DNA of 64,000 nucleotides from Fodinibius salinus (lineage in GTDB: Bacteria; Bacteroidota; Rhodothermia; Balneolales; Balneolaceae): the NCBI RefSeq assembly GCF_008124865.1, contig NZ_VNHY01000003.1, positions 62,001 through 126,000 of the forward strand. Reading direction: 5' to 3'. Position numbers and translations under genes: made by a program. The notes beneath the pieces are model-generated. The model saw nothing but the letters and a program-made list of their open reading frames with translations. It made no database searches and had not been told where the DNA came from. This document shows positions 38,431 through 47,195 of this stretch, piece after piece. Within the stretch, counting starts at the first letter, position 1, and the number at the start of each line of letters is the position of its first letter.

Positions 38431-38904
38431 ATGGCGCGGAAAATATTGGAAGGCCATATCGAGGATACATTCACTGTTGGTATTGTAGCGGCGAAATGGA
38501 ATTCATTCATTACTGATGAACTATTAGCAGGAGCTTGTGAAACATTAAAAGATCATGGTTTTACTGACGAACAAATTGTTGTTGCTCGTTGCCCGGGTGC
38601 GTATGAAATTCCGTTTACTGCACGCCGGTTGCTTCCTAAAGTAGATGGGATTGTGACACTTGGATCGGTAATACGGGGAGACACACCTCATTTTGAGTAT
38701 GTTTGTGAAGCAGTAAATCGTGGAGTGTTAAAATTAAATATGTCGGGCAATAAGCCAGTGGTTTTTGGAGTTTTAACTACGGATGATGTACAGCAGGCGC
38801 AGAAGCGATGTGGATTGGTTGGTGATCACGGTAACAAAGGATCAGAGACAGCGCTTGCTCTTATACACATGCTAACACTGACGGAAAGTATTGATCAATT
38901 ATAA
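38431..38904 (+). CDS. ribH: 6,7-dimethyl-8-ribityllumazine synthase
   Basis: A 157-residue lumazine synthase (riboflavin pathway), joining dihydroxybutanone phosphate to the aminopyrimidine. Catalytic His87 is in IRGDTPHFEYV, the aromatic Trp23 stacks on the substrate in AAKWNSFITDE, and CPGAYEIPF supplies the loop. The usual assembly is a 10- or 60-mer capsid. It is isolated from other riboflavin genes. It follows the PHP gene by 6 bases and has an 18-bp palindrome after its stop. Confidence 0.97.
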   Translation: MARKILEGHIEDTFTVGIVAAKWNSFITDELLAGACETLKDHGFTDEQIVVARCPGAYEIPFTARRLLPKVDGIVTLGSVIRGDTPHFEYVCEAVNRGVLKLNMSGNKPVVFGVLTTDDVQQAQKRCGLVGDHGNKGSETALALIHMLTLTESIDQL

Positions 38905-38921
38905 TATCAAAAGTTTGATAT
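38904..38921. promoter_or_regulatory. Palindrome between ribH and uppS
   Basis: ATATCAAA-AG-TTTGATAT is a perfect 8-bp dyad with a 2-base centre starting at the last base of ribH, 54 bases before the uppS start. The tight centre favours a protein-binding operator over an RNA hairpin. No regulator is assigned. Confidence 0.35.
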
Positions 38922-38974
38922 AACGGGTATAAAACTCTAATATTGATAGCTTATCAAAACAGGTATAACAGGCA

Positions 38975-39802
38975 TTGAAACCAATATCACTCACAAATAA
39001 AGAACAAGCCACCGCCGATAAGGAATTGCAGGCGGATTTAGCTGATCAGGGAGAAATCCCCGATCATATAGCTATTATCATGGATGGTAATGGCCGTTGG
39101 GCTCAGAATCGCGGTAATTTGCGTGCTTACGGTCACAAAGCCGGAGTGAATTCTGTGCGTGATATTACTGAAGCTTGTGCTCAAATTGGAGTGAAATACC
39201 TGACGCTGTATGCTTTTTCAACGGAAAATTGGGGGCGTCCCAAGATTGAAGTAAATGCCTTAATGCATTTGATGGCTCGCTCTCTGCGCAAAGAAGCCCA
39301 AAATTTGAAAGAAAATAACATAAAACTTCAAACAATTGGCCAAGTCGACCGATTTCCGAAAAAGTGTCAGCGTGAACTTCGTGAAGCTATTTTATGTACG
39401 AAAGAAAATGATGGTCTGCATTTATGTTTAGCACTCAGTTATTCTGGCAGGTGGGATATTACTGAAGCTGTAAAGAAGATTTCGCAGCGAGTAAAAGAAG
39501 GTGATATTGAGCCTGATGAAATAGATGATGAAACGATAAGCGCTCATTTGTCAACAGCTCGTATTCCTGATCCTGAACTTATTATTCGTACTAGCGGTGA
39601 ATACAGGCTTAGTAATTTTTTGTTGTGGCAGCTAGCTTACTCAGAATTATACATTACAGAAACTTACTGGCCAGATTTTCGCCGCAATGAACTTTATAAA
39701 GCCATCCAATCATTTCAAGAACGTGATCGCAGATTTGGTGAAATTTCTGAAAATAATACGAAGGAATCAATGAATCTGTCCGTTCAAGAGTTGACATCAT
39801 AA
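38975..39802 (+). CDS. uppS: Undecaprenyl (isoprenyl) diphosphate synthase
   Basis: A 275-residue cis-prenyltransferase that makes the undecaprenyl lipid carrier. The catalytic Asp37 is in IAIIMDGNGRWAQNRG, and the C-terminal IPP-binding block is RTSGEYRLSNFLLWQLAYSE followed by YWPDF. The start is TTG at 38975; about 25 acidic residues come before the fold, which is longer than in E. coli. It is followed 30-50 bases later by bamA, so lipid-carrier and outer-membrane assembly genes are adjacent. Confidence 0.96.
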   Translation: MKPISLTNKEQATADKELQADLADQGEIPDHIAIIMDGNGRWAQNRGNLRAYGHKAGVNSVRDITEACAQIGVKYLTLYAFSTENWGRPKIEVNALMHLMARSLRKEAQNLKENNIKLQTIGQVDRFPKKCQRELREAILCTKENDGLHLCLALSYSGRWDITEAVKKISQRVKEGDIEPDEIDDETISAHLSTARIPDPELIIRTSGEYRLSNFLLWQLAYSELYITETYWPDFRRNELYKAIQSFQERDRRFGEISENNTKESMNLSVQELTS

Positions 39803-39853
39803 TCAACATATACAAATAAGATAAGCTCAATTTTGTTTCAAGAATTAACCCAC

Positions 39854-42346
39854 GTGAAGAAATTTTTATTTGTTTGTACGCTATTTTGTCTTTTAAGTAT
39901 CTCAAGTTTTGCCCAACAAACTACTTCTGATTCGACCTCATCGATAAATATTGAAAATCCGATGGATAATCGCCCCCAGCAGTTCAAAATTCTGGGTGTT
40001 GAAGTAGAAGGCTTAACGACCTCCCGAGAACAGTTTGTAATAGGTACCAGCGGATTACAGCAGGGAACGACCATTACCGTGCCCGGCGATGCTATTTCTG
40101 GTGCAATTAAAAGCTTATATCGCACGGGACTTTTTTCTGATATTGAAATTGTAGAAACTGGTCGTGAACCGGGTGGTATTTATTTAAAAATTATTGTTAA
40201 AGAACAGCCGCGCCTGGCAGAATATACTATCAAAGGTGTAAAAAAATCACAGCGTAAGGACTTACGAGAAGAGTTAAACCTGCTTCGCGGATATGCGGTA
40301 ACGGAATCTTCACTAGCCCAAGCAAAGAATACTATTCGCCGTTACTATAAAGAAGAAGGGTATTGGAATACAGAAATCAGTATTGAAAAAGTTAAAACAG
40401 ATACCGTTAAAAATCGGGTTACTGTACGCATTAATATTGATGCCGGAAAAAAACTCGAAATAAAAAATATTACTTTTGATGGTAATGAGCAGTTTACTGA
40501 TCGTGAATTGCGGAAGTCTCTGAAGGAAATAAAGGAAGATCGTTGGTGGAAATTCTTTTCAAAAAAGTTGTATAAAAAGGAAGATTTTGAAAAAGCGAAA
40601 CAAAACCTGAAATCATTCTATGGGGAACGAGGTTTTTTGGATTTTCGGGTTACTGCTGATACGGTTTACACCTTTCCTTATACGCAACGCCGATTATTCG
40701 TTTTGACAACTCCTGCAAGAGGAATTAATGTGAATATTACTGTTGATGAAGGTCCGCAGTATAAAGTTCGTGATATTACGTGGGAGGGTAATACTGTTTA
40801 TACTGATAAAAAACTGACACAAACATTAGGATTTGAAAAAGGAGAGATCTTTAATCAGAAAAAATTTGATAAACGATTGCGGATCAACCAGTCCGGCCCG
40901 GACGTAACGAGTCTTTACCAGGATATTGGATATTTGTTTTTTCAGGTCGAGCCCCAAATTGAAGTGGTTGGAGAAGACTCTGTAGATTTGCATATGAGTA
41001 TTTTTGAAGATGAAATTGCTCATATTCGAGAAGTTTCTTTTAGTGGAAATACAAAAACCCATGGCGAGATTGTTCGTCGTACACTGCGAACGGTACCAGG
41101 TGATAAGTATAGTCGCCAAGCTGTTATCCGAAGTGTTCGTGAATTAGGACAGCTTGGATATTTCCAACAGAAGTCTATTAAGCCTAATTTATCTCCGGAT
41201 CGAGAAAGTAATAAAGTAGATATAAATTATACACTGGATGAATCGCAAAGTACTGATAGCTTTGAGTTTTCTGGCGGTTTCGGTGGAAAGGGTATTGGGC
41301 TAATTTTATCAGCTAAGCTAAATTTCAATAATTTCTCTATACAGCGTGCTCTGCGTGGCGAAGGCTGGAATCCTATACCATCAGGCGATGGTCAAAAGTT
41401 ATCATTGGGTGTACAAGTTACAGGTCAAGGTTACCAAAGTTATAGTATTGGTTTTCAAGAACCGTGGTTGGCAGGACGCCCCCTCTCACTTGGGGTAAAT
41501 ATGAGTTATGACTTGATTAATTACAGGGGTTCTAACCAGCGTAATGAATTAATATCCAGCAGCGTGTCTCTGGGACGGCGTCTCAATTGGCCGGATGATT
41601 ACTTTACCCATCGATCGGAATTGTCATATAATTTATATGATATTTCTAATGCGCAGTTCTTGGCAGAGGGTACATCAAGTATTTTGACGATAAAGCAGGT
41701 GTTAGAGCGAAACTCTACAAATAACAAAATTTCTCCCTCAGCTGGATCTAAGTTAACTATTTCCGGGGAAGTTGCACCGCCATTACCTAACTTTTCACAG
41801 TATTATAAATTTACAACTAGCTATCAGAATCATACCGCGTTAATTGGTAAATTAGTTCTTACTAATACAGTTGAGTATGGATATTTAGGATACCTCGGTG
41901 AAGGACAGCGAAGTAATTTTAAGCGGTTTAAATTGGGTGGCACGCAGCTGCAACAGCGCCAAAGTTTTATTGATGACAATATTGATCTCCGTGGATTCCC
42001 GGGTGGTAATACCGGTTCCATTACGCCTTATGTAGACGGAGAAGCAGTAGGTGGACGTCTTTATTCAAAATATTCATTTGAGCTTCGTTATCCTGCTATT
42101 ACTCAACAGCAAGCGCAAGTGTATCCATATTTGTTCTTTGATGCCGGGAATGCTTATTTAAACTTTGATAAGTTTCAACCCTTTGAACTAAAACGTTCTG
42201 TAGGGGTTGGAACGCGCATTTATTTACCGATACTTGGATTAGTTGATCTCAGTTATGGTTATCGGCTGGATGGTATCCAGGTGCCGGGTAGTCCTGTGCG
42301 AGCCGGTGAATGGCAATTCCTCTTTAATATAGGAGCTCCTTTTTAA
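39854..42346 (+). CDS. bamA: Outer-membrane assembly factor BamA
   Basis: This is the central Omp85 insertase for outer-membrane beta-barrel proteins. I choose GTG 39854 (830 residues) since it gives a clean signal peptide, MKKFLFVCTLFCLLSISSFA (first residue read as Met). A TTG seven codons earlier (39833) also is open but gives extra polar residues. POTRA domains occupy about 50-420; repeats of the FDGNEQFT / WEGNTVYT / FSGNTKT type mark domains. The barrel runs to the C terminus, which ends in Phe (FLFNIGAPF). The barrel motifs LGGTQLQQRQSF and DLRGFPGG correspond to the VRGF/Y-type lid loop. It is followed directly by three OmpH/Skp genes; the stop overlaps the next ATG by one base. Confidence 0.95.
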   Translation: MKKFLFVCTLFCLLSISSFAQQTTSDSTSSINIENPMDNRPQQFKILGVEVEGLTTSREQFVIGTSGLQQGTTITVPGDAISGAIKSLYRTGLFSDIEIVETGREPGGIYLKIIVKEQPRLAEYTIKGVKKSQRKDLREELNLLRGYAVTESSLAQAKNTIRRYYKEEGYWNTEISIEKVKTDTVKNRVTVRINIDAGKKLEIKNITFDGNEQFTDRELRKSLKEIKEDRWWKFFSKKLYKKEDFEKAKQNLKSFYGERGFLDFRVTADTVYTFPYTQRRLFVLTTPARGINVNITVDEGPQYKVRDITWEGNTVYTDKKLTQTLGFEKGEIFNQKKFDKRLRINQSGPDVTSLYQDIGYLFFQVEPQIEVVGEDSVDLHMSIFEDEIAHIREVSFSGNTKTHGEIVRRTLRTVPGDKYSRQAVIRSVRELGQLGYFQQKSIKPNLSPDRESNKVDINYTLDESQSTDSFEFSGGFGGKGIGLILSAKLNFNNFSIQRALRGEGWNPIPSGDGQKLSLGVQVTGQGYQSYSIGFQEPWLAGRPLSLGVNMSYDLINYRGSNQRNELISSSVSLGRRLNWPDDYFTHRSELSYNLYDISNAQFLAEGTSSILTIKQVLERNSTNNKISPSAGSKLTISGEVAPPLPNFSQYYKFTTSYQNHTALIGKLVLTNTVEYGYLGYLGEGQRSNFKRFKLGGTQLQQRQSFIDDNIDLRGFPGGNTGSITPYVDGEAVGGRLYSKYSFELRYPAITQQQAQVYPYLFFDAGNAYLNFDKFQPFELKRSVGVGTRIYLPILGLVDLSYGYRLDGIQVPGSPVRAGEWQFLFNIGAPF

Positions 42347-42897
42347 TGGGTAGGCGAATTACACACCATTTGATACTGTGCTTTCTGGCGATATTCATAT
42401 TTGTTGAGCCAACGACTGCACAAGATCAAAAGATTGGATATGTGAATACCGACTATATTTTATCACAAATGTCGGAATATAAGGGTGTACAGCAACAACT
42501 TCGGTCAATAAGTTCTGAATGGCGAGATCGGCTGGATGAAATGGAAAATGAGATTAAACAGCTCAGAGAAAATTTTCAGTCAAAAGAAATTTTATATACT
42601 GAAGAACAGAAAGCCCAAAAAAAGCAGGAAATTCAAAACAAAGTACAACAGCGCCAAAATTTTTTAGATCAGAAATTTGGTGCTGACGGTGAATATTTTT
42701 CCAGGCAAAAGGAGCTCCTTGAACCGTTACAGCGTAAAATTTTTAATGCAATAAATGAAGTAGCAGAACAACAAAATTTTGATTTTGTTTTTGACCGAGC
42801 ACAGAATTCAAGTATGCTATACCGCGTTCAAGAATGGAATCTAAATGAGCAGGTACTACAAGAGCTTGGTATTACGTTAAATGATACAAGCAATTGA
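42346..42897 (+). CDS. OmpH/Skp family periplasmic chaperone, copy 1
   Basis: A 183-residue secreted protein (signal peptide to TTA, mature QDQKIGYVNTDYILSQM). The mature part starts with the short beta strand KIGYVNTDY, then a long coiled coil rich in E, Q and K (about 60-130), then NEVAEQQNFDFVFDR. That is the Skp layout: a body of strands and two helical arms that hold unfolded outer-membrane proteins for BamA. It overlaps the stop of bamA by one base, so it is coupled. Two related genes follow; percentage identity cannot be given here. Confidence 0.92.
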   Translation: MGRRITHHLILCFLAIFIFVEPTTAQDQKIGYVNTDYILSQMSEYKGVQQQLRSISSEWRDRLDEMENEIKQLRENFQSKEILYTEEQKAQKKQEIQNKVQQRQNFLDQKFGADGEYFSRQKELLEPLQRKIFNAINEVAEQQNFDFVFDRAQNSSMLYRVQEWNLNEQVLQELGITLNDTSN

Positions 42898-42959
42898 TCT
42901 AAATAGTTATTATAATCACAAGCTTTAATAAAATGAGAAATCAAAGGCCAAATAAATCA

Positions 42960-43496
42960 ATGATTAGAAAGATACTAAGTTCAACGTTTTTGTTACTGTT
43001 CGTTGTCGGTGCTACGGCATTCGGGCAGGCTAAAATTGGGTATATGAATACGCAAGAAGTGTTAAATCAGCTTCCTGAAAGATCAAAAGTGCAGCAAAAG
43101 CTGAATTCATTTATCCAGCAAAAACGACAAGCGGTACAACAGCGAACCACTTCATTTCAAGATTCAGTTGCTCAGCTTCGGGAAAACCAATCGGCGATGT
43201 CTGAACAGGAAGTCGCGCAGGCAGAGCAGCGACTTAGCCAGATGCAGTCTTCCATGAGACAATTTCAACAGAGCGTACAACAACAGATACAACGACGCCG
43301 CGCTGAACTTTTGCAGCCTATTTTTGATAGAATGAACAAGGCTATTGCTGAAGTTGCCGAAGCACAAAATTTGGACTTTGTGCTAAATGAGTCAACTAGT
43401 AATGGCGATAAGATTGTATATTATTCAGCTCAGAAACGGCTAAATATTACCGATGAAGTGCTGCAAAAAATGACGGAAACATCTTCTAAGAATTAA
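42960..43496 (+). CDS. OmpH/Skp family periplasmic chaperone, copy 2
   Basis: This Skp-type chaperone starts at ATG 42960, which gives the clean signal peptide MIRKILSSTFLLLFVVGATA. An ATG at 42933 would add nine polar residues. The mature protein opens AKIGYMNTQEVLNQLPERS, has a long Q-rich coiled coil (QQKRQAVQQRTTSFQDSV, then RQFQQSVQQQIQRRRAEL), and ends NKAIAEVAEAQNLDFVLNES. It is 178 residues. It belongs to the same trio as its neighbours and probably shares their transcript. Confidence 0.92.
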   Translation: MIRKILSSTFLLLFVVGATAFGQAKIGYMNTQEVLNQLPERSKVQQKLNSFIQQKRQAVQQRTTSFQDSVAQLRENQSAMSEQEVAQAEQRLSQMQSSMRQFQQSVQQQIQRRRAELLQPIFDRMNKAIAEVAEAQNLDFVLNESTSNGDKIVYYSAQKRLNITDEVLQKMTETSSKN

Positions 43497-43514
43497 CTTA
43501 TAGATATTGTAATT

Positions 43515-44063
43515 ATGTTAAAACGAATACTTTCGATATCGTTTTTTTGTTTATGTACAATTGGCCTAGTGGGGATTTCTATAGCTCAGGCTCAGCAAAA
43601 AATGCAGATTGGGTATGTAGATCCACAGTCAATTCTAAATAAAATGCCTGAAATGAAAGCTGTTGAACAACGGCTGAAAAATTTTACGGAAAAAAAGAAA
43701 AAAGAGTTTGCCAATAAACAGAAAGATTTCCAGCAAAAGGTTTCTGAATATCAACAGAAGGAATCCGTAATTTCCGAGACGGCCAAGAAAAAGGAAGAAC
43801 AACGACTTGGCAAGTTGAATCAGGAGTTGCAGCAATATCAAGGAAAGATTAGACAGCAAGTACAACAAAAGCAGCAAGAGCTGGTAAGTCCGTTGTTAGA
43901 TCAAATTGATAATGCCGTTAGCAAGGTCGCAGATAGTATGGGATTAACTTATGTTATTAATACCAGAACCAGTAATTCAGACGTAATTGTACTCTATGCT
44001 TCAGAGGAAGCAAAACAAAAGTATGATATTACGGATCAAGTAATGGAGCAGCTGGATATTTAG
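43515..44063 (+). CDS. OmpH/Skp family periplasmic chaperone, copy 3
   Basis: The third tandem Skp-type gene, 182 residues. The signal peptide is MLKRILSISFFCLCTIGLVG and onward to AQAQ. The mature part begins KMQIGYVDPQSILNKMPEM, with a long lysine-rich coiled coil (FTEKKKKEFANKQKDFQQKV) and the end DNAVSKVADSMGLTYVINTR. It lies 18 bases after copy 2 and is followed by a strong terminator, so it closes the uppS-bamA-ompH run. The more basic coiled coil sets it apart from copies 1 and 2. Confidence 0.92.
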   Translation: MLKRILSISFFCLCTIGLVGISIAQAQQKMQIGYVDPQSILNKMPEMKAVEQRLKNFTEKKKKEFANKQKDFQQKVSEYQQKESVISETAKKKEEQRLGKLNQELQQYQGKIRQQVQQKQQELVSPLLDQIDNAVSKVADSMGLTYVINTRTSNSDVIVLYASEEAKQKYDITDQVMEQLDI

Positions 44064-44085
44064 AGTGATTTGTTACTTACTTTTT

Positions 44086-44115
44086 AAAGGCAGTCTAATT
44101 GGCTGCCTTTTTTTA
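44086..44115 (+). terminator. Rho-independent terminator after the OmpH trio
   Basis: AAAGGCAG / CTGCCTTT (44086-44093 and 44103-44110) with a 9-base loop and a T-run (total seven T), 23 bases after the last OmpH stop. The convergent VWA gene ends at its edge. Confidence 0.88.
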
Positions 44116-45222
44116 TTTGACTCTTTTTTTTCGGTTTCGAATGTAATCCTCAAAAATATATTCTCCCAAGTTATCAAGAGAGGCAAAATAGGCGCGGCCT
44201 TTGTTGGCTTTCGTTAGCTCACGAACAAAATCCTGCAGGTACTGATCGCGGGCAATCATAAAGGTGGTAATGTCGATATCATCACGGCGGCATTTTACAC
44301 CTTCATCAAGGACCTTGTTGACAATTTTACGATCCAGGCCAAAACTATTTTTATAAATTTCTCCATCTTCTATGATGCATGATGGTTTGCCGTCGGTAAT
44401 CATAAAAATTTGTTTATTGGCATATTTTCGCTGGTGCAGGATATGTCGGGCTCTCTGAAGTGCCTGTTGTGTATTTGTATGATAAGGACCCACTTTTAAA
44501 TAAGGGAGTTCTTCGATGCTGATTTCCCAAGCTTCGTTACCAAAGGCCACAATGTCGAGCGAATCCTTTGCATAATCGTTTAGGATAAGTTCTGACAGGG
44601 CCATTGCCACCTTTTTGGCAGGAGTAATACGATCTTCACCATACAGAACCATAGAGTGGCTCAGGTCGATAAGTAATACTGTAGCAACAGATGTGTAATG
44701 GTCGGTATTATGTATTCTGATATCGTCTTCCCTAAGCTGCATTTTATCAATACTGCTATGCTTCAACATGTTCATCATAGTGCCGGTACTGTCGATATTA
44801 GTAATATCATCGCCTTGCTGCCATTGGCGGGTCTCTGGTTGTCGTTCTAATCCCTGTCCGGTATGATCGGTTTGATGGGTGCCGGCTGTTCCTTTTTTAA
44901 GACTATCAAAAATCTCTTCAAGCGAACGTTTGCGAAGGCTACGCTCAGCTTTGTGAGTCATGGAAAGTTCGTTTTGTTCCTCATCTTCTGTGAGGTAACC
45001 GCGTTCTTGCAGTTCGTCAATAAAGTTATCGACACTATATTCCTCAAACTGGTCTGTAATATCATATTCTTCATCAAGTTCGGTTAGCCACTTTATTGCT
45101 TGTGAAACGTCTCCACTGGCAATAGTAAGCAGCTCTTGGAAAGTATCCCAAAGGATATCAAAAGGAGCTTTGGAATTCTTTTTGGCAAATCGTTCGTCCC
45201 ATTGTTGATACTTGAAAAGCAT
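44113..45222 (-). CDS. VWA domain protein
   Basis: A 369-residue cytoplasmic-looking protein. A von Willebrand A domain lies in the C-terminal half: the MIDAS motif is DLSHSMVLYGEDRITPA and later ITDGKPSC. The N-terminal 130 residues are charged and helical (DERFAKKNSKAPFDILWDT). Such proteins often partner with MoxR-type AAA+ ATPases, but none is adjacent. I place the start at ATG 45222. The frame stays open up to 45513, but that extension overlaps rnhB and has no protein-like composition. Confidence 0.85.
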   Translation of the reverse strand: MLFKYQQWDERFAKKNSKAPFDILWDTFQELLTIASGDVSQAIKWLTELDEEYDITDQFEEYSVDNFIDELQERGYLTEDEEQNELSMTHKAERSLRKRSLEEIFDSLKKGTAGTHQTDHTGQGLERQPETRQWQQGDDITNIDSTGTMMNMLKHSSIDKMQLREDDIRIHNTDHYTSVATVLLIDLSHSMVLYGEDRITPAKKVAMALSELILNDYAKDSLDIVAFGNEAWEISIEELPYLKVGPYHTNTQQALQRARHILHQRKYANKQIFMITDGKPSCIIEDGEIYKNSFGLDRKIVNKVLDEGVKCRRDDIDITTFMIARDQYLQDFVRELTKANKGRAYFASLDNLGEYIFEDYIRNRKKRVK

Positions 45223-45285
45223 AGAAAAAAGGTTATGTTTGCAAGAGTTATAAAAACATTTGCAACTGTCTTTTAATTCATTGTA

Positions 45286-45933
45286 ATGAATAAGTTGGCA
45301 AACAAAAATGAAAAAAATCCCGATCGCATCCGGTTTGAACGAATGCTTTGGGATGAGGGATTTTGTCGAATCATGGGGCTGGACGAAGTAGGCCGAGGTT
45401 GTCTGGCTGGTCCGGTGGTAGCGGGAGGCGTAATTTTTGAGCCCGGCACAAATATCAAAGAGATTAAAGACAGTAAAAAACTTTCGCTTGAGGAACGAAA
45501 ATCGCTGAGCCAATTAATTAAAGAAAAAGCAGTTTATTGGACGTTGCAATGGTGTAGTCCTAAAGAAATTGACCAGTGGAATATTTTACAGGCATCTCTT
45601 AAGGCTATGACTCGCTGTACAGAAGAAAGCGATGCTAATCCTGATTTTTTATTGGTGGATGGTAATAAATTCAGTACTGGGTTATGTCCTCACAAATGTT
45701 TGGTTAAGGGGGATGATCGTTCAATGAGCATTGCAGCAGCTTCAATTATTGCAAAAGTTTATCGGGATAATTGGATGATTAAGCTGCACGATGAGTATCC
45801 TTACTATGGATGGCAAACGAATGTTGGGTATCCTACCGCCGAACACTATGAAGGATTAAAAGAGTACGGGCAGACTAAACATCATCGGCAAAGCTTTTCA
45901 TTAAAAACCGATAAGATTTTTGATAATCAGTAG
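45286..45933 (+). CDS. rnhB: Ribonuclease HII
   Basis: A 215-residue RNase HII, removing ribonucleotides from DNA and RNA from hybrids. The first active-site pair Asp33-Glu34 is in GLDEVGRGCLAGPVVA; the third Asp is in LVDGNKF; and DDRSMSIAAASIIAKV is the later motif with the fourth site. Length is normal for the type. It is divergent from the VWA gene with a 63-base gap and convergent with rodA, 12 bases apart. Confidence 0.96.
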   Translation: MNKLANKNEKNPDRIRFERMLWDEGFCRIMGLDEVGRGCLAGPVVAGGVIFEPGTNIKEIKDSKKLSLEERKSLSQLIKEKAVYWTLQWCSPKEIDQWNILQASLKAMTRCTEESDANPDFLLVDGNKFSTGLCPHKCLVKGDDRSMSIAAASIIAKVYRDNWMIKLHDEYPYYGWQTNVGYPTAEHYEGLKEYGQTKHHRQSFSLKTDKIFDNQ

Positions 45934-45944
45934 TATGCTTTTAC

Positions 45945-47195
45945 CTATCGATAAATGCTGAACTGTCTTTTATAGAAGTCGAGGTTCAAACAAACACCTA
46001 ACATTATTGTGTTTGTAATTAGTGCTGAACCGCCGTAACTGATGAAGGGAAGGGGAACTCCAATAACCGGTATTAAAGCTGTTGCAGAGCCAATATTAAT
46101 GATAAGATGGGTGAATAGGATAGTGGTAAAGCCTACAATCACGAGTTGGGCAAAGGGATGTTTATGACTTGCAGCAGCCATAAGCAAACGAAGTGAAAGG
46201 GCAATGAGCAGCAATACTACAAATGAAGCACCTATAAATCCAAATTCTTCACCGATAACACAAAAGATAAAGTCGGTCCACTGTTCCGGTAAAAAGCGCA
46301 ATTGTGTTTGGGTACCTTCCATAAATCCTTTGCCGTATAGCCCTCCGGAACCAATGGCCGTTTTTGCCTGTATAACATTCCAGCCGGCTCCCTGGGGATC
46401 AAAAGAGGGATTGGTGAAGGCTTCAATACGTGCCCGTTGGTGAGGCTGCAATAATTGTGAGAGCGAAACCTGGACGCCAATAATGATAATTAATCCTGTA
46501 ACAAAAGAAGCAAAGGTAAGCCAAGTACGGCGTTGAAGCATAAAGACTAATAGCGTTAGAATAATGGCTGAAGCCAGTCCCCAGTACCATCCGATAATAG
46601 TTAAATACCCTATGATGGCCGGAGAGATGATAAAAAGAGAAATACCATACGGTAACCCGGACCAGAAGAGAATGACCGGTATCATGGAGATAAAAATAAT
46701 AGCTGTCCCCGTATCATTTTGCAGAATAACTAACACCGTTGGTATCAGGATGAGCAAGACAGTAGTGAGTGCCGATTTTAAATTTTCCGCAGATACATTG
46801 CGTCGGCTCGTCAAGTAGTTGGCCACAGCAAGGACCGTTGCAATTTTCATGATCTCACTGGTTTGCAGATTAAAGGGACCTAATGCTAACCAGCTTCTGG
46901 AGTTATTAACCTCTTTCCCAAAAAGCAGGGTGAGTATCATTAAAAGCAGGCCAATGCCGTAAAAAATATAGGCTCCTTCTTGAAAGGTACGGGGATTTAT
47001 AAATAGCATTCCAACAAGTAAAATTGCTGCCAAGCCAAATGAGATAAGCTGCTTATAAAAATTGACCTGAATATAATCAGGCAAGTATTGTGCTACCGGA
47101 CCTTGAGTGGCACTGTAAATGGCTACTAGCCCAACAGCTATAAGGGCTACCCAGAGGCCAATAATTGACCAGCTCATTTCTCGTAAATTATTCAT
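45945..47195 (-). CDS. rodA: Rod-shape peptidoglycan polymerase RodA
   Basis: A 416-residue SEDS glycosyltransferase with about ten membrane helices. It polymerises lipid II with PBP2 in the elongasome. The GSGGLYGKGFMEGTQTQ block with its catalytic-loop Asp region (RFLPEQWTDFIF) and the end FISYGGSALI are SEDS signatures. It ends the mreB-mreC-mreD-mrdA-rodA operon; its start overlaps the mrdA stop by 8 bases, so RodA and PBP2 are translationally linked. Confidence 0.96.
   Translation of the reverse strand: MNNLREMSWSIIGLWVALIAVGLVAIYSATQGPVAQYLPDYIQVNFYKQLISFGLAAILLVGMLFINPRTFQEGAYIFYGIGLLLMILTLLFGKEVNNSRSWLALGPFNLQTSEIMKIATVLAVANYLTSRRNVSAENLKSALTTVLLILIPTVLVILQNDTGTAIIFISMIPVILFWSGLPYGISLFIISPAIIGYLTIIGWYWGLASAIILTLLVFMLQRRTWLTFASFVTGLIIIIGVQVSLSQLLQPHQRARIEAFTNPSFDPQGAGWNVIQAKTAIGSGGLYGKGFMEGTQTQLRFLPEQWTDFIFCVIGEEFGFIGASFVVLLLIALSLRLLMAAASHKHPFAQLVIVGFTTILFTHLIINIGSATALIPVIGVPLPFISYGGSALITNTIMLGVCLNLDFYKRQFSIYR

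Noticed and set aside
45223-45513. N-terminal extension of the VWA gene
   Set aside because: It would lie antisense to the start of rnhB and has a composition of a shadow frame (many Cys, Phe, His). The start at 45222 removes the overlap.
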